A stretch of 64,000 bases of DNA. It comes from Drosophila persimilis (taxonomy: Eukaryota; Arthropoda; Insecta; Diptera; Drosophilidae). The stretch spans positions 1,793,001 to 1,857,000 of the forward strand of contig NW_020825332.1 of NCBI RefSeq assembly GCF_003286085.1, read 5' to 3'. The notes below the pieces were generated by a model. The model made no database searches. It was not told the DNA's origin and saw only the letters and a program-made list of their open reading frames with translations. The position numbers and the translations under genes were made by a program. Shown in pieces: positions 13,044 through 24,600 of the stretch. The first letter of the stretch is position 1. Every line of letters begins with the position of its first letter.

Positions 13044-13565
13044 ACCGAAAGATCCATGACGTAAATTGAGCCAAATGTCTGGCTCATGACAATTTGATAA
13101 TAAAGCTGTCAGCTGTTCTGGGCTCTTCCTGAACATGAAAGCTGCTGTTGTTGCACTTGCAACATCCTTGGAATGCCACACACACACACCCGCACACACA
13201 CTAGTTCCGAGTGCATTCCCGTTTCGCTGACAACGAAACGAAATGTGCAACGCTTTTTGGTTCGTTCCGCACATATGTGACCCCCGTAATGCCAATGTGC
13301 GCTTCTCCCAGATATTGATATTGTCTTTTGGCTATAAAAATAATAAATTACCAGAGATGGAGGGGGTGGGGTGGTCTGGGGTGATGGGAACAATAAAAAG
13401 ATTCCAGAAAACTATTACCGAATATTCAAATACCCTTTGAAAGAGGATAAAGATGTACAGGGGGGGGACTTTCAGAGGATCGTATTCAGGTAAAAAATGA
13501 TCATGGGATCCATACAGACTTTCGGGAAGCCAAAACTTGAGAGCTTTTGGTGGCGATGCCATGTT

Positions 13566-13573
13566 TATCGATA
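13566..13573. promoter_or_regulatory. TATCGATA, DRE/BEAF-type site
   Basis: TATCGATA is the DREF-binding core and contains CGATA, the BEAF-32 core. A second TTATCGAT word lies about 30 bases downstream (near 13597) and ATCATCGA follows near 13618. Such clusters mark housekeeping promoters or domain borders in flies. No gene start is visible here, so the function is inference. Confidence 0.35.
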
Positions 13574-14265
13574 AGCCTGGGATATGGCGATGTCTTTATC
13601 GATTGTCAGGCCAGATATCATCGACATATCCAATGGACCAGACGCCTGGGAACACCTTTTGCAGCGTCTGAAGAAATCCTCTTACCTTTTTGGCTAGATC
13701 TACGATCCACCCTGCCCCCTTGCCCCCAAAAAAGGGTACCACAAATAGCCGCAGCACAACAACAGCAGCAGCAGCAGCAGCAGCACAGCTACAATATCCA
13801 ATGTTGCAATTGTTGCAAATGCCACAGCTAAAAGGAGCGAAACTGAAACCAGTTTGCCTTTGTGTCCGCCAGAGCAGCAGATCCCAGGCTTCCAGTAACG
13901 GTCGGGGGTGCCAGGCTGCCGCCAAGTGGCAGGGGCAGACCCCTATACTAATGTAATGCAAAATTATCGTGGCCATTGTGCGCTGTGGCGGCGGCAAAGG
14001 CAAAACGAATGCAGTGCAACAAACGAAAATGACCCAAACGGAAAAAAACTCGACCAACGAAAACAAAAAAACAACAGCGAAGTCGAAGTCGAAGTCGAAA
14101 CCGAAGTCGAAGCCAAGAAAACACAGCCAGAGTGCAACAAAAAGCGGCAGGCAGGCGGGCAGGCGGGCAGGCAGCAAGCAAGAGATATTGTTGCCCGTTT
14201 CCACGGGCAATTGAAAGCTAAAATTGCATTTTGTGACTGCAGCAGCCAAGGAGGAGACGGGGGGT

Positions 14266-14296
<31 letters not shown>
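14266..14296. repeat. Poly-G run, 31 bases
   Basis: An uninterrupted run of 31 G on the plus strand, preceded by GGGGGT. It is the longest of several G or C runs in the window. Length in such tracts is hard to sequence and assemble correctly, so the exact count is uncertain. Confidence 0.9.
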
Positions 14297-14299
<3 letters not shown>

Positions 14300-16251
14300 C
14301 CTTAAGAAGCTGCTCTGAATACAGTAAAAACACCCGCAGGCGGACGGACACCCAAAGGGAGGATAATTGCTTAGACGTTGAAGAAGTCCCTCCAAGAATG
14401 ATTATGAAAGCCACAGGAATGAGTTTTTACTTTTAGAACCCACTAAACACGGTTAATGTTTATCCCGGAAGCTCTCCACCGATCAATGGCAGCAACACTA
14501 CCCATAAACGAGCTCCCACTGATCAGAGTTGATCGGATATTGGATATATGCTGTGTATGTGGGGCATCTTTGGTGGGGTACGTGTCCGTTGAGCAGAGAT
14601 TTCACGTTACCCATAGGTGGGGCTTTGCTGTGGCATCTCCAGTGGCGGCTGGCGGCTGGCGGCTGGCGGCTAGCGGCTGCTGGCTGCTGCTTTCTGAGTT
14701 TCGTATTGAGTTACCCCCCGGTTTTGTGTGGCTGGCTGGCCTTCTGTTGCTGTAGGAGAATGCCATTATAACTGGAGCCATGCAATTTGCATAGAGAGGC
14801 ACTGGAAGGGACAGCAGAAGGTTGCACCATGCGGCAGATGGAGATGGGTGGTGGCTCACGTACATATAAATCAATCGCAAAAATGTTGGAATTGTATTCT
14901 ATATTTCATTTCATTCCGTCAACATTTTCTTGTAAAGTCTATGGGTTTGTTCCTCCATATCCGCGTTTGCCCCGTTTGTCCCGTTTCTGTTGTTGCATGC
15001 TGCACATGATGATTCATACCGAACAATCCGCGAAAGTCCTGCGCCTGTCGCTGTAGCTTTTGTCGCCTTTTGTTGGGGTCCGGGTCCGGGTCCGGGTCCG
15101 GTCTGTCCTCAAATTGCTGCCAATTTGTTTGTGGCTGCTGCTACCCATTTTGGGTCGTTTCTTTGCCACATTCTGTGGCACTGTCCATCTAGGGGTTTCA
15201 GTTTTTTATGCCCAATGCCCAATGCCCAATGCCCATTGCATTTTGTACGAGTACTCGTACTCGTACTCGTACTCGTACAGGATGGGATTGGGATGCTGCT
15301 GCTGGCTGTTCCAGGGCTCTGGCTCCTGGATTGGGTAGGGCGACTCTGGGGCTTCTGCCTGTCGCTGTCGCTGTCGTTGTCATTTGAGGTCAGTTTTAAA
15401 TGGTTTCCTGTCAGTTGTGGTCTTTGGTTTACCAGAAAACGGGGCAACAGCAGTAGCGGCAGCAGCACCACCACCACTGGCACCACTGCCACCAGAAGTT
15501 GCATACGTTGCACACACAAAAATATTCAATAAAGTATTTATTCATATTCCCTGCCCAATGCCGCCCTGCTGCCGACTGTCTGCCGGCCATAACTCTTTCG
15601 AGCTATCATCGATGATGGCATTTTTCGTAAAACTTTTCCAAACCATTTTGCGCAGGGCAACGTTTGCATTGGTTGCACGCTCCGCAGTTGCACAAAGACA
15701 TCTTGTGGCCTCCAAAAAAAAAACCCGACGCATAATTAAGCGCATTTTCTGCCAGTGGCATGAAAATGAACACCTCAAGGTGTTGCAGTGTTTCTTTCGG
15801 AAAAGCGGCGACTGCAACAGCAACAGCAACAGCAACAGCAACTGCATTGAATTCAATACGACAGACGGGCAAAAATGAGATTGCATCGTGCCACGGCTGC
15901 CACGGTTTCTACTGCTACTGCTACTCATTTACGTTTTATTTTATGCCACAAAAATACCACAAGAATTGCAACACCGAGAGCGCTCTGCTGCTTGCCACTG
16001 AATGTGACTCTGACTGTGACTGTGAGTCTCCTCTGACTGACTGGCGGCGACGAATGTGACACCCCACACCACACCACACCACACCACACCATGCCACGCC
16101 ACGGCGCGGCGCGGCACAGCGGAGCAGAGTGGAGCAGAGTGGAGCAGAGTGGAGCGGAGCGGACTAGCTCAAGTGGAAATGCAACAGCAGAAGCCCTATG
16201 CATTTTGTGCCACTCGCTTTTCTTGCTTTGGTTTTATTTTGTATTATTTTT

Positions 16252-17365
16252 TATACCCGATACTCAAAATGAGTATTGGGGTATATTAGATTTGTGGTAA
16301 AAGTGTATGTGTGTAACGTCCAGAAGGAATCGTTTCCGACCCCATAAAGCATATATATTCTTGATCAGCATCAATAGCCGAGTCGATTGAGCCATGTCTG
16401 TCTGTCCGTCTGTCCGTCCGTCCGTCTGTCCGTCTGTCCGTCCCCTTCAGCGCCTAATGCTCAAAGACTATAAGAGCTAGAGCAACGATGTTTTGGATCC
16501 AGACTTCTGTGATATGTCACTGCTACAAAAAATTTTCAAAACTTTGCCCCGCCCACTTCAGCCCCCACAAAGGGCGAAAATCTGTGGCATCCACAATTTT
16601 AAAGATACGAGAAAACCAAAAACGCAGAATCGTAGAGAATGACGATATCTTTTAGACTGCGGAATCTGAATTGGATCGTTTTATTATTATAGCCAGCATC
16701 AAGAAAACAATTTCATTTTTTCTCGCCCTGTCTCTCTCTAACACACACGTAGCATAGGCGGCTTTGCTTAGAGTAAAACATTAGCGCCTAGATCTCAGAG
16801 ACTATAAAAGCTAGAGCAACCAAATTTGGTATCCACACTCCTAATATATCGGACCGAGACGAGTTTGTTTCAAAATTTCGCCACACCCCCTTCCGCCCCC
16901 GCAAAGGATGCAGATCTGGGGATATTCATAAATCTCAGAGACTATTAAGGCTAGAGTAACCAAATTTGGTATCCGCACTCCTGTTAGATCTCACTATAAA
17001 ACGTATATCTCAAAATTTCACCCCATCCCCTTCCGCCCACACAAAGGACGAAAATCTGTTGCATCCACAATATTGCAAAATCGAGTAAACTATAAACGCA
17101 GAATCATAGACAATGACCATATCTATCCGGTTGCCGAATCTGGATCAGATCGGATCATTTTTGTAGCCAAAAGCAAGAAATCAATTTTTAGTGGCTACGC
17201 AGCGCCCGACGTCACGCTCAGACTGATTTTCTGTCTCTCTCGCACGCACTCTTTGTCGTGTCGTTTAATATTAGCGGCGTCTGCCGGAGGAGAGCCATAC
17301 TGACTTAGTATCGGGTATAACTGTAGAGTTGCGGTGTCCGCAGCAACTCACAACGTTCCCCCTCG
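16252..17365 (+). mobile_element. DINE-1/INE-1-like Helentron, non-autonomous
   Basis: The element starts with TATACCCGATACT, which is followed by its imperfect reverse complement (hairpin 16252-16285). The matching inverted copy AGTATCGGGTATA lies at 17307-17319. Near the 5' end is the family core with TTTCCGACCCCATAAAG, TATATATTCTTGATCAG and GAGTCGATTGAGCCATGTC, then a (TCTGTCCG)n microsatellite core at about 16395-16443. Beyond the 3' subterminal repeat is a stem-loop with arms GAGTTGC (17326-17332) and GCAACTC (17343-17349), ending in CCCCCTCG before a T run. Subterminal inverted repeats, microsatellite core and 3' stem-loop are the known layout of DINE-1 elements, which have no coding capacity. 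The body holds an internal duplication: CAGAGACTATAAAAGCTAG-like words at about 16466, 16800 and 16935, and GCATCCACAAT / CGCAGAATC segments near 16588 and 17061. Confidence 0.9.
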
Positions 17366-20300
17366 TTTTTTTTGGGGCCAGGCACTTGAACATGATAGGA
17401 GCGCTTGGCCAAGAAGTCACTGATGGCGGCGGCAGCCAAGTGGCAGCCAAACACGTAAGTGGCACATGCGCGGCGTTAAAATTGCAAATGCCAGAAGCAG
17501 CAGCAACAGCAGCAGCAGCGTTAATAATACGCCTGTCTAGAGGTAGGAGCCAGAACCATAGAGCTCTTGGCTTTTGTCTGTTCTGGACTGCAGCTTCGCC
17601 CTGTCCCTGTCCCTGCCTCTGTCTCTGTCCCTGTCCCTGTCCCTGCCCCTGTCCCATGTGGCGTATGCGTAATGCTGCCCAGACATGTGACATGGCGCCC
17701 CCCTACTGTTAGATCCACTGGAATATTAAGCTCTGCTTTCGGGTCAGGGCCGCAGCCAGAAAGGACCCTCTCCTGAGCATTCATTGATTTTTGATTGATG
17801 GCAAAGCAATCATCGAATTGAGTGCAGAAATGGGTGGGTGCCGGGTGCCGGGTGCCGGGGGGGGGATATTTTCAATGAGTTTTCACTTGGATTTTGAGGA
17901 CTTTAAAGGCGGCGCTAAAGACATGTTTTCCAAAGAGGGCTTAAGCGAAGCTTAGCAGATCTTTGAGAATATTATGAAAGTGCACTCGAAGAGGGGCTGG
18001 GGAATAAAGAAAAACTAACGACTAAGCCACGAAGTTCGGATACACTTCGGTTTCACTTTCAGTTTGAGGAATTTCAGAGCATTCTTTCGCTTTCATTGAT
18101 GGAAATATGTTTTTGAAAGTCGGAAAATAATGAATTTTTCAATGTAAAAGTAATTTTTAAGGATAGCACGCATATTTGTGGAGTAGCTTATGGCATGCAC
18201 ATGTGTTTAGGCCTTACCAGTCCTTTTTGTCGAAGCACATAGAATTTTCAGAATTTTTGGTTTGGAATATCTTTGGAAAACAAATAGATATTCTGAATTT
18301 TTGAGATTTTTTTTTATTATTTATTATTTTGTTTATTTAATATTTGTATTTATTTGTATTATTTATTATTTTTCTATTTAATAATTTGTATTTTTATTAT
18401 TTATTTATTTATTTTTTATTCTTTTATTTAAATGTGATTTATTTGCATGCTCAAGTCCCACGAAGACTCAGACGAGTAAACCTCAAAAATATTTAAAATA
18501 GAAAATATTTGCTAAATAATAAAAAGTGATGATTTTTATCCTATTAAAATGTAGATAATTATTAGTCGAACTATTAAACTCTTAAAAAAAATAGCAAGCC
18601 AAGGTAAACATCAATTAATGTTTAAGCAAAAATGATATCCATTTTATTTAAAAAAACTAGATTTTATGAAATAATTTGTATTTATTTGTAATATGTATTA
18701 TTATTATTTTTATATTATTTATTATAATTCTTATTTTATTTAATGGAAGACATGTTTTTTTTAAGTTTGTATAATCTATCGAGTGATTTTTTTAAGGATA
18801 TCATAAGTGTCCAAAGTCCAAAGTATCCTTTGGAAGTCCATTGGATTTGTGAATGTAATTATCGCACAGAATCAGAATCAGAGAGTGAGAGAGTGAGGTT
18901 TTATTCGTTTTTGTATGATGTCCTGGGCGCCAGTCATCACTTCTTGCCGCTCCTGCTGCCCCTCTCTCGCAACCACTCCATTCTGTGGGATGATTAATCA
19001 ATATTCCTTTCAAAATGATATGCTTTTGGCCGGCCGGACGCCTCCACGGCGCGACGCTAATGTTGCGATCTAAATGGTCTGCCGCTGTCAGAAGGGGGGG
19101 AGGGGCAACGGGAACGGGAACGGGGCCAAGGCCTCGTTATGGCTCTGGTCGAAGAGCATAAACAGAATGACATGGCAGCCAATTAATGTCCTACCATGTC
19201 ATGGGTTTGCACTGTTGTGTGCTTCCTGGGTGCCGCACAGTCTGTGGCACCTCGCTGGCAGCCCCTACCCCTGCCCCATCTCCTTCTGCCCCCCATCTCC
19301 CGATCATCTCCTTCTTCTGTGGCAAATGGGCAATTTGTTGTCGTTTATATAAGGCGCATTCTGTGCATTTTCATTGTTATTATTGCGCCTGTCCCGGGCT
19401 CTCACTCTGTCCCATTGCCAGTCTCCTGCCTTGACTGTTGCCCTCTATCTCTGTCTCTGTCTCTTTCCTTGCCCCATTCCCATTCCCTGTCTCTTGCTGT
19501 GGCTACTGCTATCTTTCTTGCACTTCCTGCCGCTGCTCCTGCCCCTGCATCTGCCCCTCTTCTGGCACTTGTGCCTCGTTTTGCAGTTGTGTATATTAAT
19601 TCTGATGCTGCACATTTACATGCAAAGCGACATTTGTAATTTGTGGACTCCTCTTGTGCCTGCCTGCCTCATGGCTGTGCCCCATTCTGTGGGAGTCATT
19701 CCTTAATTGAGTTCACGTCATGTGCCTGTCGATGGGTGGGCGCCGCCCACTCCCTCTCCCTCTCCCTCTCTCTCTCTCTCTCTCTTTCTCCTTTGCTGCA
19801 TGCTCTCTTACTCTCCCGTGAAAACTTTGCTGAGCGTTGCACTTAAAATAATGTTGCATTAAGCTCCTCCTCTCTCCCAGCCCCCCCCAAAACAACGCGG
19901 AATATCATCCTCTTGGGGGCAAGCTTAGCTCCGGAGGCAGCGTGAAAATACAGGGAGAGAGAGAAAAAAAAGATTTCTATAAATCCGCACTTATGCCCAA
20001 AACAATAAAACGCGCAACAATTGCGACCATTTGGTCTTAAATATGCAACAAAAAGGGGGGGGGGGGGAGAAGAGTAGCAGCCACTAGGGGAGGGAGCAGC
20101 AACAGCAACAGCAACAGCTACTATCCCCCATATTAGGGAATGCCATAATTCAGCAGAGACGACGGCAACCAGAGCCGACAGAGAGGCACTCCACACAGAG
20201 CTACAGAGCTCCGCAGGCCGCAGTCCGCAGTCCGTCCTCCTGCTAAGCCTCTCCACTCTTGTAGTCATTTGCCTGGGACCCAGTGGCAGTGGCAGGAGCA

Positions 20301-21513
20301 ACAGTGGCATGCAACACAGCAGAATGTATGCCAACAATTTAGACAACTTCGTTGGCGAGCAAGCAGCGCAGGCTAAATTATCAAAAAATAAAATAAAATA
20401 GAAAATAAAACAACAAAAAAAGTAGGGAGGAAAATCCCGAAACAAGGCAAAAGGAAGCGATAACTTGCAACGGACCTGGGTTGGGGCTAGTGTTATTTTT
20501 TTTTTGGAGGCGTGGGCGTGTGGCACACACACACACAAATACAATAAAACTTATTTACGAGTCACGACGGGGCACGGGACTGCGTCCATGGCTCCCAACG
20601 TAGTTCATTGTAATGCACTTAAGGGGGTGGGGGTGGGGTGTAGGAAGCTCCTAGAAAATACGAGGGGGGGGGGGACAAGATGCGCGCAAATGATATGCAA
20701 AAATGAGGCAAGAGTCAGAGGGGGGGGCGGCAGAGGCAGTTGAACGTTTTGGTTAAAGGGTAAATGAGTGCGCAGCATGCGGCATGAATGAAAGCGCCCA
20801 GAAAGAAGGCCAACCACCAAGAGAGAGGGAGAGCGGAGGGGTGCCAGGCTGGTGGCAGTGGCTCCTGTGTAATATAAATGAAAGCAACAAGGGGCAAGCC
20901 CCAAAGAGCACCAGCAACAATAATAACCCAGCAGGCAGGCAGGCGGGCAGCAGCCACAGCAGACGGCAGACGGCAGACAAGGGCACACCGAAACGTGAAA
21001 GAAACCCAAAAGCCAACCCCCCCCCCCCCCCTATCCCTCCTTCAAAAGAGGGGTAATTATTAACAAAAAGACAGTGGGAATTTTATTACAGGAAAATTAT
21101 CAACAGAAATTCCACGCACAGGAAATTGCATGGAGTGTTTTTTATTAGTATTACAAGATCAACATTAATTAGAAATATTATTATTGGATGTTTATGGCAA
21201 TGAATTTATCAGCGGGAGAGTTTTCTGGGAAATCGGAAAAACTCTAGAAACGGCGGAGAGTAGAGTAGAGAAACGAGACGCAAGATCCACGGCTATAGAA
21301 GGGCACTGGCTCTCTTCAGGGCTATTTTCTATATTTCTGGTACATTTAAAGGGAAAAATAATATATCTGACATTGTTTTACCGATTAAATATGCCCTGCA
21401 GTATATAAATAATGATTAAATATCCATTTAAATATGCAAATCCCCCCGCTTAAAAGTCTCTGTTTTCGCCGTAAATCTCACCTTCAGGTCTTTCTCTTTC
21501 ACTCTTTTTGCAG
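17366..21513. other. Non-coding, AT-rich core and simple repeats
   Basis: No gene is supported. A CCCTGT/CTCTGT block lies at about 17600-17655 and GCCGGGT repeats near 17838-17858. From about 18300 to 18740 the sequence is almost pure A/T with TTTATT words. Pyrimidine-rich repeats fill 19380-19560, CTCTCC repeats lie near 19750-19790, a G13 run at 20055-20067 and a C15 run at 21017-21031. The minus-strand open frame at 19843-20544 crosses several of these repeats and is not called. Confidence 0.55.
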
Positions 21514-21648
21514 ACACAAAAAAGTGGAACAAAACGATTGCAGCACGCACTCACTCCCGGAGGCAATTTCCCCCCCCGTGCACCCCCGCCGCCGTCGTCG
21601 CCACCGCCGCCACCGCCGCCACCGCCGCCACCGCCGCCGCTTTTCCCG
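21514..21648 (+). other. Candidate coding exon, proline-rich (speculative)
   Basis: A strong acceptor (pyrimidine-rich TTTCTCTTTCACTCTTTTTG then CAG at 21511-21513) and a donor (CCCG followed by GTAAGC at 21649) bound 135 bases, exactly 45 codons. The frame starting at 21514 is open and would encode a basic start (TQKSGTKRLQHAL), a short linker and about 20 prolines from a CCG/CCA triplet array. It could be an internal exon of a + strand gene. It could equally be a (CCG)n microsatellite with chance splice signals. No flanking coding exon was found to join it to. Confidence 0.3.
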
Positions 21649-24600
21649 GTAAGCAAGTCCATTCCGTTGCTAATGAGTCCGGGGCCATGCCTCTTTAAGT
21701 TTTAATAAGCGTGCGCGTCTCCCCCCTCTACCCCGTCCCCTAGCCGCTCGCTCCATTACGCATACGCCCCATTAGCGATGGGCAGAGAGGGGTCGGACTC
21801 AATTTTCGCTCAGTGTAGGAGTGCAGCAGGTTAAGGCTGCAAGGGAGACGGAGAAGGAGTGCAGGGAGTGGAGGAAAAGAAGAAGGAGTACTGCTGCTAC
21901 GTGTGGCATCCACACGTCACAGTACGTAAAGTTCTCAGTAGTCGGTGAAATTGCGCGCCTTGTTTATTGTTGGTGTTGGCCCGGTCCTCATCGTCCTCAT
22001 GGTCCTCCTGCTGCCCCGTGATGTTGCCTTGGCTCTCTCTCTCTCTGGCTTTTGTGCCTGCCCCATGATGTTGCCTTTATTATGGCTCTTTATTGTCGAC
22101 TCATGCTGCAGGGAAATTGTGTGAACTGTAAGGACGCGCTGCATCTTCGCCCACAAACACCACCGACATTCCACCAGCCCCCCCCGGCCCCCCCCAGCTC
22201 GTTCCACGTTCCGTTCCACTCCCTGGGCTACGATATTTATGGCCAGCAATACTTTGTGCGATTATTTATGCCCTCTTTTCGTTTCGTTTCGTTTGTTTGT
22301 CATCCATATGAGGCGAAGGGACTCTTACACCCGATCCCCGATCCCCATTCCGTCTCCTTTATGCACATGCAAAATTATGCGAAAGAACGAGCAGGCGTCG
22401 CGCCGCGGCGGTGATGCCAAGGCTCATTAAAATGTATGCCACACCGAAAAAAAAAAAAAACGGAGCAAGGAAAGCGAAAGAAAACAATATGCATATCCCT
22501 GGCAAGGACATTGTGTGGTGTGGAGTGGAGCTGGTGGGTGTTTCAGGGACGTAATCGTGCGTGTAATAAACGATAATCCATTATATATCAATTTTTATCG
22601 CACTCGAAGAAAGGAGAAAGGACTAAGAGCTTTGTCGTGCGGGGTATCATTTATGGCCTTGACAGGAGGTCCACTTGAGGGGCCGAAAGGAAAAGTGCGA
22701 GAATAATGTTTTTCCGCTGCATTCAACCTGCACGGAAGAAGCTTAATTCTGATTCAGTATGGATTAATGGAGATATATATGGCTTACAGGGGGATAGGTG
22801 GAGAGTAGGAAGTACTCTTGCCATGGAAGGCAGGTTACAAATAGAGGCATGGAATAAGGATTAGAGGAGGAACGGAATGATTGATCTCAATGGGTTTGAA
22901 AGAAAGATTCGATTCGAAAGATAATTCGAATAAATAGTAATAAAATGCAACAAATTTAAAATAAAAAATTTAAAAAATGCAAAAATTATATAAATAAAAT
23001 AAGAATAAAATATAGAAGAAATAATACAAAAATAGCAATGAAATATAATTAAAATAAATAATAAATTAATAAATAGTAATTAGTGAAAATTAATATAAAT
23101 AATAAATAAATAAAACAATAAAAATAAATAAAGAATTAGTAATAAAATACAATTAAAATAAATAATAATTTAATAAAAACTAATTAGTAAAAATTAATAT
23201 AAATAATAAATAAATAAACTATTAAAAATAAATAAATCAATAATATAAATAAAAAAATAGTAATAAAATAAAAATGAGTTTAAATAATAAATTCGAACAT
23301 ATTCATGGAATACTCATAGATTCCTGTAATTTTCTGTAATGATTTCCTGTAAAACCGCCTCTTGAGAACTCTTAAAATCCCAAATGAAATTCCTGTAATC
23401 CAAACCGTAGAAAATCCAACTTTTTTCAGACTTGACCACCCCTGGGGAACTCTGATTGTCCTTGATAGAGCGAAAAGGTGCAAACGAAATCCATGTTTAG
23501 TATAGATCTTTTCCTGTGACTAACCTAACGAATCCCCCATCCTGATGGGACTGTAGGCCCGTTCGGCCCGTTAATTCGGCATCCGCCCTCCATTAAAAAC
23601 TAAATTAACCGCAATCCCATTTGCACTCATTACCCGCTAATCAGAGATACTCGTACGGGGAAAGAGACAGCTAGACACGCCACAATCAATCCGCCGCCCA
23701 CCTGCCACGGCCTCTGATGACCGCAGAACCTACACACAAAAACCTATACACGGAAACAGACTGTAACTGTAAGTGAAACAAACCCGAAAATCAGTTTAAC
23801 GGTAATGCGTCACGCCAAATCGCAGTTAGAAGAGGAGTTCCAGTTCTAGATTCCAAGGGCCATGTGCCGAATATTCGACAGTCGAAAACTTTTGACAGTA
23901 ACTGTAAATGCCTGGCGGGGGGTACGTTTTTTTTGTTTTTTTTTTGTTTCTTCTCCCCGCCGGCTACTAATTAGCAGCCGCAAAATTGACGCATCATCAT
24001 CCTGTGTCGTACCATCATCATCATCAGCAATGGGCATGGGCCCCCGCCAATATGCCGCCCCATATACTGTATCGGTCGTCGTTATAGCGCCTCGTTTAGA
24101 GAAGTTCTCCTCCAAACCCACACCCGCACCCGCACCCGAACCGGCAACCGAAGCCGCCTTCGAACCCGCACCCGAGCCCGCACCCGCTGGCTGTGGTTAA
24201 TTAGGAAGCAATATTTAACGTTAATGCGAAATAAATCGCAGAAGCGTACAAAAAGTCGATGACTGCGGAAAAATTGGTGGGAGGAGCGGTAGAGAGAAAG
24301 CAATACTAGAAGAAGGCGGTGAGGAGGTGGAGAAGAAGAAGCAGAAGAAGAAGTCGCTCACTTAATTATGTTGACGTTTATGCCGGCATCTGCTAGGCAC
24401 CCACACACACACACACACACACACAACAAGAACAAAACAGAAGAATGAGAACGTGAACGAGAGCGGAAGAATAGAGTGAGAGCGGAGAGGCTGTGCTGTT
24501 GCGGAGAGAGCGAGCACCTAACGAAGAGATGTGCTCGTGCCAAGGCACGATGGAATCCACAATACCGAAGGCTCAATGCCAAACGCTCTCCCAACGAAAC

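Larger units (their letters stand above)
13044..16251. other. Non-coding, simple-repeat rich
   Basis: No gene is supported. Contents include a (CAG)n array near 13755-13784, AGTCGA repeats near 14081-14116, GGCAGGCGG repeats near 14147-14170, a 31-base G run, GGCGGCT repeats near 14647-14680, GGGTCC repeats near 15077-15102, GCCCAAT repeats near 15211-15235, CGTACT repeats near 15249-15279, AACAGC repeats near 15814-15840, and pentamers (CACAC near 16062-16090, GAGCAGAGTG near 16123-16160). The minus-strand open frame at 13596-14414 runs through poly-proline and opa-type repeats and is rejected. Confidence 0.55.

Noticed and set aside
13596-14414. 272-codon minus-strand open frame
   Set aside because: It runs through a poly-G/C run, an opa array and AGTCGA repeats; the translation is poly-Pro, poly-Ala and Phe/Asp repeats with no unique domain, and the frame is open on the other strand too.
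19843-20544. 233-codon minus-strand open frame
   Set aside because: Crosses several simple repeats (AACAGC, poly-G, GAGA) and reads as Leu/Phe-rich runs; no domain or promoter.
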